In this document: positions 1-7,954 of the stretch, piece after piece
How positions within the stretch are numbered: the first letter of the stretch is position 1
Layout of the letters: each line of letters opens with the position of its first letter
Source: an archaeon
GTDB lineage: Archaea; Thermoproteota; Nitrososphaeria; Nitrososphaerales; Gagatemarchaeaceae
Direction of reading: 5' to 3'
Assembly (NCBI GenBank): GCA_021819035.1
Contig: JAKASL010000001.1
Coordinates: 124,001 to 188,000, forward strand
DNA length: 64,000 bases
The notes under the pieces: model-generated
The model's input: only the letters and a program-made list of their open reading frames with translations
The model's database searches: none
What the model was told of the DNA's origin: nothing
Made by a program: the position numbers and the translations under genes

Positions 1-394
1 CCTGCTTCTCGGCGAGCGACCTGGCGATGTCGCCCGTCGTGATTATCCCGACCAGAGTCCCAACTTGATCGACGACAACGAGTCGTCTCACGCGATACCT
101 GGCCATCAATTCGGCCGCACCGGTCAGGGAAGAACTGGGACTGATGGTGATCAGCGGCGTAGACATGATATCGCGCACGAGCACTTTCTTCCCATCTATC
201 GATTCTGCGAGCACCTTGGAAACGAGGTCTCGTTCGGTCACAATCCCGATGGCCGAGCCGCTCTGCGTGATGACAGCGCAGCTGACCCCCTTCTTCGCCA
301 TCGCCTTGGCGCAGTCAGTAGCGCTGACGTTTAGCTCGATCGCCATCACCGTCTGCGACATCGCCTTCGCGACAGTAGGTTCTTCCATGGTCAT
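1..394 (-). CDS. CBS-domain-pair protein (partial, C-terminus off the left edge)
   Basis: Reading leftward from an ATG at 394 (second ATG at 388) gives about 131 residues with two CBS repeats. The first contains AIGIVTERDL and the second LVGIITTGDIARSL, the usual strand-helix ends of CBS motifs. Such pairs bind adenosine nucleotides and act as energy or redox sensors, either as stand-alone archaeal proteins or fused to effectors. No effector is visible because the frame runs off the window. A TATA-like box lies about 25 nt upstream, so the transcript is probably leaderless. The family is secure; the ligand and partner are unknown. Confidence 0.85.
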   Translation of the reverse strand, partial: MTMEEPTVAKAMSQTVMAIELNVSATDCAKAMAKKGVSCAVITQSGSAIGIVTERDLVSKVLAESIDGKKVLVRDIMSTPLITISPSSSLTGAAELMARYRVRRLVVVDQVGTLVGIITTGDIARSLAEKQ

Positions 395-416
395 GCTCTG
401 GCTGCACACATTGGGA

Positions 417-426
417 TGATATAGAG
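417..426 (-). promoter_or_regulatory. TATA-like box of the CBS gene
   Basis: On the minus strand this reads CTCTATATCA. It sits about 25 nt ahead of the ATG at 394, the spacing expected for an archaeal TATA box driving a leaderless mRNA. Confidence 0.5.
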
Positions 427-438
427 ATTAGGAGTAGG

Positions 439-531
439 TGGACCGGGGGGGAATTGAACCCCCGACCTTGGAGCCCTTTCGGGGTTCTTCCGCGTGCAAG
501 GCGGACGTTCGTACCGCTGAACTACCGGCCC
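439..531 (-). tRNA. tRNA-Ala(TGC) with a ~20-nt insertion in the variable region
   Basis: The cloverleaf is readable on the minus strand. Acceptor GGGCCGG pairs with CCGGTCC plus discriminator A; the D stem is GTTC/GAAC; the anticodon stem is TCCGC/GCGGA with loop CTTGCAC (anticodon TGC); the T arm is GGGGG-TTCAATT-CCCCC. Between the anticodon stem and the T stem there are 25 nt instead of the usual 5. The extra ~20 nt contain a small CCC-CGAAA-GGG hairpin. This is best read as a non-canonical intron removed by the splicing endonuclease, as known in TACK archaea. No CCA is encoded. Confidence 0.9.
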
Positions 532-649
532 ACACTCCGACGGCTCTTCTGGGCATTTTAAACTAGGAGGGATGGTCTCCGGAAAGAATGGTCCGTTAGA
601 GCCGCCGTGGTTCGCACGCTTATAGAGGATGTCACGCGCCCCGGGGCCT

Positions 650-741
650 GGGCTGGTAGCTCAGTCCCACATGGGGAGCAGCTTGGCTAGAGCACCCGAC
701 TGATAATCGGGAGGCCAAGGGTTCGAATCCCTTCCGGCCCA
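650..741 (+). tRNA. tRNA-Ile(GAT) with a ~17-nt insertion in the D-loop
   Basis: Acceptor GGGCTGG/CCGGCCC with discriminator A, D stem GCTC/GAGC, anticodon stem CCCGA/TCGGG with loop CTGATAA (GAT), T arm AAGGG-TTCGAAT-CCCTT. The D-loop is 27 nt instead of about 10. The excess folds as CCC-ACAT-GGG, which suggests a non-canonical intron in the D-loop. The gene is followed by a T-run (741-745) that could end transcription. Its 3' end and the ~20 nt downstream reappear in dispersed repeats near 7.5 and 8.0 kb. Confidence 0.92.
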
Positions 742-980
742 TTTTGAAAGTAGCCCAGAATAAGCTGTGTTCAGTAAAAGAGGCTCTATTCAAGCTGATT
801 ACGGAGGTTTGACGGTGGCGAGTTGACTTGTTCTCTCCATTGGACAGTCTAAGCATGGTGTTTGACAGGGCAGCAGAGAACCCAGCCGCTGATAGCACGC
901 CATCTAGGATGTCAGTAGTACCGTCTTGAACACCGCTTCCTTCCCACCCATTAATCGTCCATCACTCTGCCCGGCAAAGA

Positions 981-1790
981 CTACCACTTCATCGCTTCCT
1001 CAACAGCTTCGTCGAACGCTTTTGGGGCTGTAAGATTCAGCAAGTGGTCTGCGCCTGAGACCACCCGCATCTTGGCGCCGGGGACATAATTCGCCAAGTA
1101 GCGAGCTATGTGCGGCTGAGCAGGGTTGTCACGGTCTCCGACGAGGATTAGTATGGGTATGTTGAGGTTGGACAGCTGGGTCGCGGCTTTGGGTTCCACG
1201 GGGAGTTCGTGCTGGCCGGAGCGGTCCAGGAAGACTTCGTCCGAGTTCTTGCGCACCATGGCCCGAAAGAGTTCGAGGTCCTTCCCTTCGAGTGCGGCTC
1301 CCCACAGCCCGCGGAGATGTTCGATCGCTTCGTCGACCTTCCCTGCCTTGTACGCCTCGTAGGCCGCCTTGGACGCCCTCTCGTCGACGTTGAAAACCCC
1401 TTCTGGGAACATCGGGTAGTCCATCCCCGAGAAGCCGGGGGAGACTAAGAGAAGCCCCCGTACCAAGCCAGGGTGAGCGATCACGAAATCCAGGGCTATC
1501 CTTCCTCCAATGCTCGGCCCTACGATGAGGGGGCGTTCGAGCTTCAGGTGGTCCAAGATCGCTTTGAGATCATCGATTGATGAGAACGTCAGTTCCGCGG
1601 GAGTGGACCCGCCGTACCCCCGAAGGTCATAGCGTACCACGCGGTGGCTTTTGGCAAGGGCGGGGAACTCCCGGTCCCACAGTCTTCGGTCGGTTATCCC
1701 TTCGTGGATTAGAACGATTGAGGACACTCCCTCGGGCCCGGCGACGTCGTAGGCAATCTTTCCGCCAGGGACTTCTAGGAACTCTGCCAT
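981..1790 (-). CDS. alpha/beta-hydrolase
   Basis: About 269 residues of a standard alpha/beta-hydrolase fold. The oxyanion strand contains HEGITD, the nucleophile elbow is GPSIGG (Ser near residue 92), the acid region is VGDRDNPAQ and the catalytic His is in GADHLLNL. The order and spacing fit a functional Ser-Asp-His triad. The family hydrolyses esters, lactones or similar small substrates, and the substrate here cannot be told. An upstream GTG (1796) is possible, but ATG at 1790 is preferred. It diverges from the acetyltransferase at 1855, sharing a short promoter region. Confidence 0.85.
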   Translation of the reverse strand: MAEFLEVPGGKIAYDVAGPEGVSSIVLIHEGITDRRLWDREFPALAKSHRVVRYDLRGYGGSTPAELTFSSIDDLKAILDHLKLERPLIVGPSIGGRIALDFVIAHPGLVRGLLLVSPGFSGMDYPMFPEGVFNVDERASKAAYEAYKAGKVDEAIEHLRGLWGAALEGKDLELFRAMVRKNSDEVFLDRSGQHELPVEPKAATQLSNLNIPILILVGDRDNPAQPHIARYLANYVPGAKMRVVSGADHLLNLTAPKAFDEAVEEAMKW

Positions 1791-1854
1791 CGCCACGTGA
1801 CCTCGTTTTGGAGGCGAACCCAGCTATATATGCAAGCCCTTCAACGCGGAGACG

Positions 1855-2448
1855 ATGGCTCTCACGTCGAAGCCGCTCACGGCCAAGACATGGCCCGCCT
1901 TTGCCCGACTCGTGGAGAAGCACAATGGGATTTTCGGCGGGTGCTGGTGCATCTCCTATCATCTTAAGCCAGGGGAGAAGAGACATGGTTACGCGGCATA
2001 CAAAGCGATGAAGAAGGTCCTAGTCCGGCAAGGGCAGGCGCACGCCGCGCTCGTCTTTGACGGCCAGAACGCAATTGGGTGGTGCCAGTTCGGCCCCACC
2101 GCGGAACTCCCCAACATTCGGAGCAAGAAGGTCTACGAGGAGGGACTGCGCAAGCTTCCAGACTGGCGCATTACCTGCTTCTTCATCGACCGGGAACGTC
2201 GAGGAGATGGCATTGCCACTTTCGCTCTCCGCGAAGCGCTTCGATTTATCGCTCAATCCGGCGGCGGAACGGTCGAGGCTTATCCAGAGGACTACACCGG
2301 GGAGAAGACTTCCAATTCGTTCTTATGCAGTGGCACCTTGGGCATGTTTGAGAAGATCGGGTTCAAGAAGGTGCGTAAGATTGCGACGCGTAGGTGGGTC
2401 GTAGCACGCAGGATTTCCCCCGCTCTGCCGAACGGGAACGGTGCTTAA
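1855..2448 (+). CDS. GNAT-family N-acetyltransferase
   Basis: A 197-residue protein. The middle part reads like the GNAT acetyl-CoA core: a beta-strand (ITCFFIDRERRGDGIATFAL) in which RRGDGIA is the Q/RxxGxG/A pyrophosphate-binding loop. It is followed by a helix and a late strand ending near FEKIGFKKVR, the typical C-terminal GNAT signature. The N-terminal GGCWCISYH segment resembles GNATs that modify small molecules. The acceptor is unknown. A TATA-like ctatatatgc at 1822-1831 lies about 25 nt before the start, consistent with near-leaderless transcription. Confidence 0.8.
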   Translation: MALTSKPLTAKTWPAFARLVEKHNGIFGGCWCISYHLKPGEKRHGYAAYKAMKKVLVRQGQAHAALVFDGQNAIGWCQFGPTAELPNIRSKKVYEEGLRKLPDWRITCFFIDRERRGDGIATFALREALRFIAQSGGGTVEAYPEDYTGEKTSNSFLCSGTLGMFEKIGFKKVRKIATRRWVVARRISPALPNGNGA

Positions 2449-2611
2449 CTCACGCTTCGTCGTAGGCTGAACGAATCATGGTCCGGCACAATTCCCGTCC
2501 TATTGAACATAGCTTCGAATGCGTTGGCGCGTAAATAGCGAAAAAAGAGAATGTGGAGAGGCTGTAATGTGACGATGCTGCACTGTGCCAAGGCTCCGGA
2601 CCCACCCGCCC

Positions 2612-2693
2612 CGAATCCTCGTCAAGGAGGCCAAGGGTTTGGGCCGGAAAAATCGACGAATCAAGTGGTCGAACTCCTTCGATAAGCCCAAAT
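2612..2693 (+). repeat. dispersed tRNA-acceptor-like element, copy A (degenerate)
   Basis: Member of a five-copy family in this window. It contains AGGAGGCCAAGGG, then TTGGGCCGGAAA, a central ATCGACGAAT...AAGTGGTC segment and a 3' arm ending in GCCCAA. The 3' arm is mutated (TTCGATAAGCCC instead of TTCCGGCCC), so the terminal stem is partly lost. It lies in the 270-bp gap before hicB, and no protein-coding gene is evident in that gap. Confidence 0.6.
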
Positions 2694-2718
2694 AGACGGG
2701 TCCAATAGAACAGGTCGT

Positions 2719-2988
2719 ATGACGCTTCAGGTGCCCGTTCCGGTCCTCATCACGAGGGAGGGCAAGTGGTTCGTCGCGTCCTCACCGATTCTCGACGTCG
2801 CGACTCAGGGCAGGACCGAAAAGGAGGTCAAGGAGAATCTGGCAGACCTGATCAACGAATACCTCAGGGATCCAGATACCCGAAAGCCGTCTCTAGACGA
2901 GCTGATGTCGCTCACCCTGGCGAACATCCCTGTACGCATTCCGGAAAGCATACTCCATGGCAAGACTGCGTCCTCTCCCTCGTCGTAA
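2719..2988 (+). CDS. hicB: HicB-like antitoxin
   Basis: An 89-residue HicB-type protein. The N-terminal half (VPVPVLITREGKWFVASSPI) is the partial RNase-H-like fold typical of HicB, followed by GRTEKEVKENLADLINEYL, the conserved helix. No separate DNA-binding tail is evident beyond residue ~75. In this order (antitoxin first) the last 32 bases overlap the hicA start, a translationally coupled type II toxin-antitoxin pair. HicB binds and neutralises the HicA RNase. Position and sequence agree, so the call is firm although the biological target is not known. Confidence 0.85.
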   Translation: MTLQVPVPVLITREGKWFVASSPILDVATQGRTEKEVKENLADLINEYLRDPDTRKPSLDELMSLTLANIPVRIPESILHGKTASSPSS

Positions 2989-3172
2989 GGTAGTCGACAT
3001 TCTGAAGGCGAACGGGTTTGAAGAGGTACGGTCCGGGAAGCACGCCACCTTCAAGAAGAAATTAGGAGACCGGGTCCTGACGACTTGGGTGCCCCACCAC
3101 GGCGAGGTCACCATCTTCGTGATCCAATACATCATCAAACAGGCAGAGAAACAACGCACGGAATTCGAGTGA
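2957..3172 (+). CDS. hicA: HicA-like mRNA interferase toxin
   Basis: A 71-residue protein with the small dsRBD-like HicA fold. It begins RPLPRRKVVDILKANGFEE and contains SGKHATFKK, where the His is the known catalytic residue of the family. It then has WVPHHGEV and a C-terminal helix IQYIIKQAE. HicA proteins cleave mRNA and tmRNA, and here it is coupled to the upstream HicB through a 32-bp overlap. Length and motif are intact, so the toxin should be functional. It is flanked on both sides by copies of the dispersed tRNA-like element. Confidence 0.88.
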   Translation: MARLRPLPRRKVVDILKANGFEEVRSGKHATFKKKLGDRVLTTWVPHHGEVTIFVIQYIIKQAEKQRTEFE

Positions 3173-3282
3173 AGGCCGTAAGGATTGCAGCGCGTGGGTG
3201 ACTAAATACGGGCCGCAGAGTTAGGTAGCTGTTGAGTTCACCGGCACTGCTCGGTGCCATGCCTTCGAGTCCTCATCGACTC

Positions 3283-3357
3283 GGTTCGTGTCAGGGAGGC
3301 CAAGGGTCTGGGCCGGAAATATCGCGATGTGAAGTGGTCAGGCTCCTTCCGGCCCAT
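3283..3357 (+). repeat. dispersed tRNA-acceptor-like element, copy B
   Basis: The best-paired copy. GGAGGCCAAGGG is followed by TGGGCCGGAA, a ~30-nt centre (ATCGCGATGTGAAGTGGTCA) and TTCCGGCCCA, which is the perfect 10-nt reverse complement of the left arm. The arms look like a 7-bp tRNA acceptor (GGGCCGG/CCGGCCC) with discriminator A. The element lies in the hicA-methyltransferase gap. The gap from 3173 to 3440 holds nothing else recognisable. Confidence 0.7.
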
Positions 3358-3440
3358 ACTAACACCCATGTGAATCCGCAAAAAGGGCGCTACGAGACCC
3401 AATCTTAACGGAGCACAGATGGACAAACAGATGATCGTGT

Positions 3441-4028
3441 TCACGATGCGTGAAAAACGCGAGAATTTGGCACGGCGCGAGGGACTTGCATGCATAGGAG
3501 ACCGTAGTGGAAAGGCCCTGCGTCGACCCTCTTGAGCACCTCGAAGCTGTTTTCCGCAAATATTCGCCTGGACTCGACTTCGGTGAGCGTGATTTCTGAC
3601 GGCGGCCCGAACGTGCTGTCCTCCTTCTTCCAGTCGATGCCCACGGCAATCCCGTCTGGCTTCATGATTCTAGCGACCTCCCTCAAGAAAGCGCCATTGT
3701 CTCTTATGTCGTGGAGGACGTTGGCGAAGAAGGCCATGTTGATCGAAGCATCCGGGAGCGCGGTTCTCGCCACGTCTGCCTCCGTAGCCACGACCGTGCT
3801 TTCGACCGCACCGTGCTGCTTCAAGTTCTCCCTCAGGCCTTGAAGTATTCTGGAATCATGGCCGATTGCGTATGCCTTCCCTCTCTCTCCTATGGCCTTC
3901 GAGAAGGGAACAGTGAAGAATCCGTTCCAGCGGCCCAGGTTGGCGACCACAAGACCGGCCCTGACCCCAATTTGTGCGTGGATTTGCCCCGGGTTCTGCA
4001 TCTTTCGTTTAAGCTCAAACGTTGGCAT
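3441..4028 (-). CDS. class I SAM-dependent methyltransferase, degenerate motif I
   Basis: About 195 residues starting at MPTFELKRKMQNP, the usual start of a group of small archaeal methyltransferases; an upstream ATG at 4112 would add an unlikely Arg-rich tail. The Rossmann order is visible: VVANLGRWNGFFTVP (motif I), YAIGHDSRIL (motif II), the acidic TEADVA, and MAFFANVLHDI (motif IV region). Motif I normally reads D/E-x-G-x-G-x-G. Here the acidic residue and two glycines are replaced (N-L-G-R-W-N-G), and the motif II acidic residue is also unclear, so SAM binding may be weakened. The downstream neighbour is a transporter pseudogene, which suggests local decay. Confidence 0.6.
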   Translation of the reverse strand: MPTFELKRKMQNPGQIHAQIGVRAGLVVANLGRWNGFFTVPFSKAIGERGKAYAIGHDSRILQGLRENLKQHGAVESTVVATEADVARTALPDASINMAFFANVLHDIRDNGAFLREVARIMKPDGIAVGIDWKKEDSTFGPPSEITLTEVESRRIFAENSFEVLKRVDAGPFHYGLLCMQVPRAVPNSRVFHAS

Positions 4029-4145
4029 GGCGTGAAATCCTTCTTCGCCCTTTCTGTTCCGAAGGCGCGAATGCGACGACAACGTTCTTCCTCTACTGAC
4101 TCGGAATCGCATCCGGAAAGGTTTGTCGGTGGAGCAGGATTGTCG

Positions 4146-4650
4146 TCAGAACAGGGCCCTCTTCTTTTTTGTCGAAGACTTCGGCATGAAGAGGAAAGCG
4201 GTTCCCACTACGAAGATCAGCACTATCATCAGGTAGAAGCTCGTGGTCAAACCCGAATAGTCGTTCAGTGCGAGCAAGCCAACTACCGCTGGTCCAACTG
4301 CCATTCCTCCCTGGCTGCCTAACCCTCAGACCACCGAATTAGCTGTGGAAGAGGGCCCTTGGACGTAGTCCTGTATGATCAAGAGTAACTGCGGGAATCC
4401 GGAGAATGTGAAGAAACCAAAGACACCGAGCATGACCAAGGCTTCCATTCCCATTGTGTTGATGTACCCGACGATGGTCACCGCAGTACGGAATGAAGTG
4501 AGAGACAGCGGGATTTTCTTGTCGAACTTCCTTGTAAGATAGCCGAAGACTGGCGGCCCAGGATGCGCCTCCGATTCAATCGCCCTGGCCCCCGACATCT
4601 CCGGAGCGTCTGTCGTCAGGCGGACCAACCAAGGGATTGCTCACAGCCGT
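4146..4650 (-). pseudogene. MFS transporter C-terminal remnant with in-frame TGA
   Basis: The minus strand encodes several transmembrane segments typical of major facilitator proteins: GPPVFGYLTRKFDKK (the conserved loop between helices), then PLSLTSFRTAVTIVGYI and LVMLGVFGFFTF. A TGA at 4326-4328 interrupts the frame exactly after TANSVV. The same frame then continues as GLGSQGGMAVGPAVVG and a further membrane helix to a stop at 4146. A single TGG-to-TGA change explains the break. The N-terminal half of the family is absent. Readthrough or sequencing error cannot be excluded, but the missing N-terminus argues for a true pseudogene. Confidence 0.65.
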
Positions 4651-4670
4651 GCTGCCACGCATGTCTCCGC

Positions 4671-5753
4671 CTAGGGTATGATTTCACAGCCGTTATTGAA
4701 TACAGGATACTTGAAGTCAGACAGCTTCACAACTCCGTGCTCGGCGAAAGCTTTTACACGCGGTTGGGCTTCGCGCAGCTCCTTCACCAAGTGCTTCACT
4801 GTGGTGCAGATTAGAGAATAGCCGTCCTGTCGTAGCAGATGTTGTGACCTGTTGACGAACAGGCACCTGCCCCCGCAGACGTCTATGATGTCGCACGACG
4901 AACAGGGATCACCAACGGTTGCAACATCGCGGAGAGATGCAGGGGTGTTTCTGAAAATGGAGCCGACTATGGAAAAATCGAAGTCGACCGAGACCGGGCA
5001 AACGGAGACTCTTCCGTCGGGCAGAACCGAAAAGAAATCAAGGCCTGAGCCGCAACGCAACCTGGCTTTCTCGCCCGACAACAGCGATTCCATGACTCCT
5101 ATGAACGGAACCATGCCCTCGACTCTGCCCGCACGCTCCATCTCGTCCACCCACGAGTCCACCAGTGAGGAGATTCCAGAGTTGTATTTCGCGACCCACT
5201 CCTGGATTCCCGGTTCGGTGTATTCTCCTGCTTCCCAGAACATCCCGAAGTCGAGCTGCCAGTGCACATGGTCGAACAGCCCAGAGCGCAAAAGGTGCCG
5301 CACATTCTCCTTGATGTCGGTCCCCTGGGCCACGGTCATCCTTGCCACCAGGTCCCCCCTAAACCCTCTCCTTCTGATTAGCTCAACATTGCGCACCACG
5401 CGCTCGTAGACCCCCTTCCCCCTCTGCCTATCTGTGACTTCCTCTGTCCCGTCTATCGAGACGAGGACCGTGCTGAGCTTCGAGAGATACCTCGGCTCGA
5501 CCCTGTCTAGATGAATCCCATTCGTCTGCAGCACGAAGCGCCCGGGCATCTCGTCCATCATGGCCTGCATTGTTCCAACACGCAGAAGGGGCTCCCCTCC
5601 ATAGAACTCGACTACCGGGTTTCTGTCCTGCCTCAAGAACGACCCGAGTTCGGCCGTGGAGTACTGGATTTCCTTGGGAGGGGTGTCACTCCCACCTCCG
5701 CAGTACTTGCAAAGCAGATTGCATTCTTTCGTCAGAATCACGTGATAGTGCAT
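4671..5753 (-). CDS. radical SAM protein, putative peptide-modifying type (AF1577-like)
   Basis: A 360-residue radical SAM enzyme. The CxxxCxxC cluster motif is near the N-terminus (CNLLCKYC, residues 11-18), followed by EFYGGEPLL (the GGE motif). The C-terminal third has extra Cys groups (RCGSGLDFFSVLPDGRVSVC, then PCSSCDIIDVCGGRC), which resemble a SPASM-like auxiliary Fe-S domain. This layout matches archaeal radical SAM proteins annotated as putative peptide modifiers (AF1577 family), from memory and not from a search. No small precursor-peptide gene is obvious next to it. A TATA-like ccttataatc lies just upstream on the minus strand (5784-5793). Confidence 0.75.
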   Translation of the reverse strand: MHYHVILTKECNLLCKYCGGGSDTPPKEIQYSTAELGSFLRQDRNPVVEFYGGEPLLRVGTMQAMMDEMPGRFVLQTNGIHLDRVEPRYLSKLSTVLVSIDGTEEVTDRQRGKGVYERVVRNVELIRRRGFRGDLVARMTVAQGTDIKENVRHLLRSGLFDHVHWQLDFGMFWEAGEYTEPGIQEWVAKYNSGISSLVDSWVDEMERAGRVEGMVPFIGVMESLLSGEKARLRCGSGLDFFSVLPDGRVSVCPVSVDFDFSIVGSIFRNTPASLRDVATVGDPCSSCDIIDVCGGRCLFVNRSQHLLRQDGYSLICTTVKHLVKELREAQPRVKAFAEHGVVKLSDFKYPVFNNGCEIIP

Positions 5754-5835
5754 GCTTCGGGGCTGATTGGATTTAGGGGTTTTAGATTATAAGGTGTTTC
5801 CCAATGAAAGACCCGCGGTGAGGTCCAATCGGGCC

Positions 5836-6072
5836 CTAGGATGCCACCATGATGACTTTGTTCCTCGCCCTGGCGCCGCTCACTAGCGCCAGCTCCGATT
5901 TCGGGACGTCGAGATAATCTGACATAATTTCTAGGAGCCTTCTGTTGGCCCTTCCGCGTTCTGCCGTTTCGTCGACCCGAACTTCGAAGGTCTCGTCGTC
6001 TATCTTGACCACGTCCGCCTTCCTGGCTTTCGGCACCGCATGGACTTTCAATAGCAGGGTGCGCCATCCCAC
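5836..6072 (-). CDS. DUF167/YggU-family small protein
   Basis: A 78-residue protein. KVHAVPKARKADVV, EVRVDETAERGRANRRLLEIMSDYL (central helix region) and SGARARNKV follow the DUF167 pattern (VxPxA/S-x-x-x, then A-x-x-G-x-A-N, then SG-x-x-x-x-K). The protein is full length for the family, whose biochemical function is not established. It is encoded downstream of the RelE-like fragment on the same strand. The start at ATG is supported by the conserved first beta-strand beginning directly after it. Confidence 0.8.
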   Translation of the reverse strand: MGWRTLLLKVHAVPKARKADVVKIDDETFEVRVDETAERGRANRRLLEIMSDYLDVPKSELALVSGARARNKVIMVAS

Positions 6073-6225
6073 TCGCCTGCCTTCTGTAAGACTTTTGGTG
6101 GTTTCGCGGTGCCGCCACTTTTGGAGTGATTCCCAAATGGCCCATGATGCAGTCCGTTCGACAGGCGAGACTCGGGCGGCACCATTCCAGATGACGGCCC
6201 AAGCCCTGGAGATTCGCTAAGACGA

Positions 6226-6360
6226 TTAAGCAAATCTCTTCAGCTTCACGACATCTAACAACCTGGAGGGCACCGGGTCTTCCTCCAGTGCTAGAATCGC
6301 ATCTCCGACCGCCTTCTTCCTTTCGGGTCCAGCATTTCCGCTGTTCGGAGTGCGCGACGT
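6226..6360 (-). pseudogene. RelE-like toxin fragment (tentative)
   Basis: Immediately after the stop of the small gene at 6361, the same frame continues as PERKKAVGDAILALEEDPVP followed by DVVKLKRF and a stop. This resembles the central helix and the KLKG turn of RelE/ParE toxins, which normally continue with a YRIRVGDYRIIY strand that is missing here. There is no usable start codon. It looks like a remnant truncated at both ends. The call rests on a short similarity and is weak. Confidence 0.3.
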
Positions 6361-6555
6361 TTAATCGCTATAGCGAACGCCAAGGGCACCCATTAGCTCT
6401 CTTTCTGTGGCTAGGTCCCTCCCCTTGATGGCTTTCTTCTCAGCGGCAGTCGGTTTGTCAACGGGGATGACTCTGCCCACTAGCTCTTTGTAGAGCACCA
6501 TCCGCTCTCGTACTTCCTCTTTTATCTCGTGCAAGGTCTGATCCGCCTTGGCCAT
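6361..6555 (-). CDS. small hypothetical protein, possible antitoxin remnant
   Basis: A 64-residue charged, helix-rich protein beginning MAKADQTLHEIKEEVRERM. No family recognised. It ends directly before, and in frame with, the RelE-like fragment, the position an antitoxin would occupy, but no antitoxin fold is identifiable. Composition is plausible for a real short protein. The 250 bp upstream (6556-6806) show no further gene. Confidence 0.4.
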   Translation of the reverse strand: MAKADQTLHEIKEEVRERMVLYKELVGRVIPVDKPTAAEKKAIKGRDLATERELMGALGVRYSD

Positions 6556-6806
6556 CTGGCGATTCTGATGCTCCTTCCGTACATTAATGCATATCAGGTT
6601 GAGTGCGAAGTAACGGAAACGGAAGGAAGCTCGCCTGCGCCAGCCTACGCCCTTCGGGCTCGGCAGGGAGGGAGAGAGAGTTGGGGTCCGATCGGGAACT
6701 GGAGAAAACTTGGCGCTTGCACTGTCGAATGGAACCGAGTACGTCCTTGTTCGCTACCGAGTCTAGGACCTGTGATAACAGGCCCCATGCAAGAGTAACG
6801 GAAGAA

Positions 6807-7277
6807 TCAACACTGTAGCATGCAAGTGCTCACAGTCGATGAGCTCTGACCAGAGGGTATGTGAATCGTAATCCATACCAACTGTTGTGGCTCGACGCTG
6901 ACGGAGACGGTGTAATTACGGTTACCCTGAGTCACAACCAAACTGTACTTCCCATCATAAGAGGGTTGAATGTTGACCGTTCCGCTAGCTGGTACAACTA
7001 GATTGTATATGGGGGTAATCATGGTACCGTTGCCGCACTCCACCGAAACAGTTCCAGATATTCTTGCTCCATCGACTGGCAACCCAGAGTCATTCAGCAC
7101 AGTCGCGCGCAGACTGCCAATAGAACCAATTTGTACACACGTCACTTGTGTGGTGTTCCTCAGGTCAGGGACTACAAAGAACGCCACGAGCGCGGCGACT
7201 AGGACTATTGCAACAACTCCGATAACAGGGAACAGCCGAATTCTCTGGGGTCGCCCAGAGTTCTTTGAGGCCAACAT
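6807..7277 (-). CDS. membrane-anchored extracellular protein with Ig-like/carboxypeptidase-regulatory-like domain
   Basis: A 156-residue protein. A short basic start (residues 1-14) is followed by one long hydrophobic helix (IGVVAIVLVAALVAFFVVP, residues ~19-37) and then an outside domain rich in V, S, T and N with several N-x-S/T sequons. The segment SLRATVLNDSGLPVDGARIS resembles the first strands of carboxypeptidase-regulatory-like or bacterial Ig-like beta-sandwich domains. Cys pairs near residues 48 and 80 and at the C-terminus (CMLQC) could form disulfides. The function is unknown. The gap up to 7660 contains dispersed repeat copy C. Confidence 0.6.
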   Translation of the reverse strand: MLASKNSGRPQRIRLFPVIGVVAIVLVAALVAFFVVPDLRNTTQVTCVQIGSIGSLRATVLNDSGLPVDGARISGTVSVECGNGTMITPIYNLVVPASGTVNIQPSYDGKYSLVVTQGNRNYTVSVSVEPQQLVWITIHIPSGQSSSTVSTCMLQC

Positions 7278-7452
7278 AACAGAGCCATCACGACAGAATA
7301 CAAATGCTTTATGTCCGATAGATAGATTTTATGTGGCCGGGAGAACTATCTAAAGTAGCCTAGACCGAGCTCTGTTAGGCGACGTTATCGGCAATCCTAT
7401 CCGATGTCGATCTATAACCCCGTTCGGTGCCAAAGGCTCGTACCCACCCCGT

Positions 7453-7550
7453 CTCGAACCCTTGTCAGGAGGCCAAGGGTCTGGGCCGGAAAACTAGACG
7501 AGTGAAGTGGTCAGGTTCCCTCCGGCCCATCTTGAAAATAGCTCAGAGTG
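7453..7550 (+). repeat. dispersed tRNA-acceptor-like element, copy C (with tRNA-Ile downstream flank)
   Basis: The core AGGAGGCCAAGGGT-CTGGGCCGGA...TCCGGCCCA has a 9-bp perfect terminal stem, and the centre contains GAGTGAAGTGGTCAGG. It continues as CATCTTGAAAATAGCTCAGA, which matches the sequence just beyond the tRNA-Ile gene (CATTTTGAAAGTAGCCCAGA, from 739) in 17 of 20 positions. The left part (GGAGGCCAAGGGT) matches tRNA-Ile variable-loop/T-stem sequence. This copy therefore carries tRNA-Ile-locus sequence on both sides of a ~35-nt insert. Confidence 0.7.
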
Positions 7551-7661
7551 CACGCGTCCTCCCGCGTCCCCGTCCATGGGATTGGTTGGGCACTTCAAAT
7601 CGGCAATAGTAGCTATCCTGATTGGTGGTTATATACGACCAAGGCGTAATTTTTACGAGAC

Positions 7662-7904
7662 ATGGCCGAGAAGATTCCTGGCTGGCTTCAGAAGGTGCTT
7701 ATGCCGCAGATAGGCGAGGTGAAAGGCGAACTGAAGGCGATGAACGCAAGAATGGAAGGTGATTTCAAGGTGCTCCATTCAGAAATCAAGAGGGTGGAGG
7801 AGACGCTCGGCACGAAAATCGACGAACTGGACAAGCGTATGGACGTAACCAGACGCTTGGCCGCAGTCGAAGAGCAGGTCAGGGAGCTGCGCGCCAAGGC
7901 CTAG
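7662..7904 (+). CDS. small coiled-coil protein
   Basis: An 80-residue protein beginning MAEKIPGWLQKVLMPQ, then almost entirely heptad-like helix (residues 17-78). The run IKRVEETLGTKIDELDKRMD is typical of a family of short archaeal coiled-coil hypotheticals of unknown function. A TATA-like ttatatacga lies about 30 nt upstream (7629-7638). The coding call is supported by the promoter, clean length and heptads. No partner is evident; it is flanked by two copies of the dispersed element. Confidence 0.65.
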   Translation: MAEKIPGWLQKVLMPQIGEVKGELKAMNARMEGDFKVLHSEIKRVEETLGTKIDELDKRMDVTRRLAAVEEQVRELRAKA

Positions 7905-7954
7905 CTTGGGTTGCCTGGCAGAACTTCTCTGCGGCTTGCCAAACACTCCTGTCT

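Noticed and set aside
632-898. 88-codon minus-strand open frame covering tRNA-Ile
   Set aside because: It is only the complement of the tRNA gene and its flanks; the tRNA explains the sequence.
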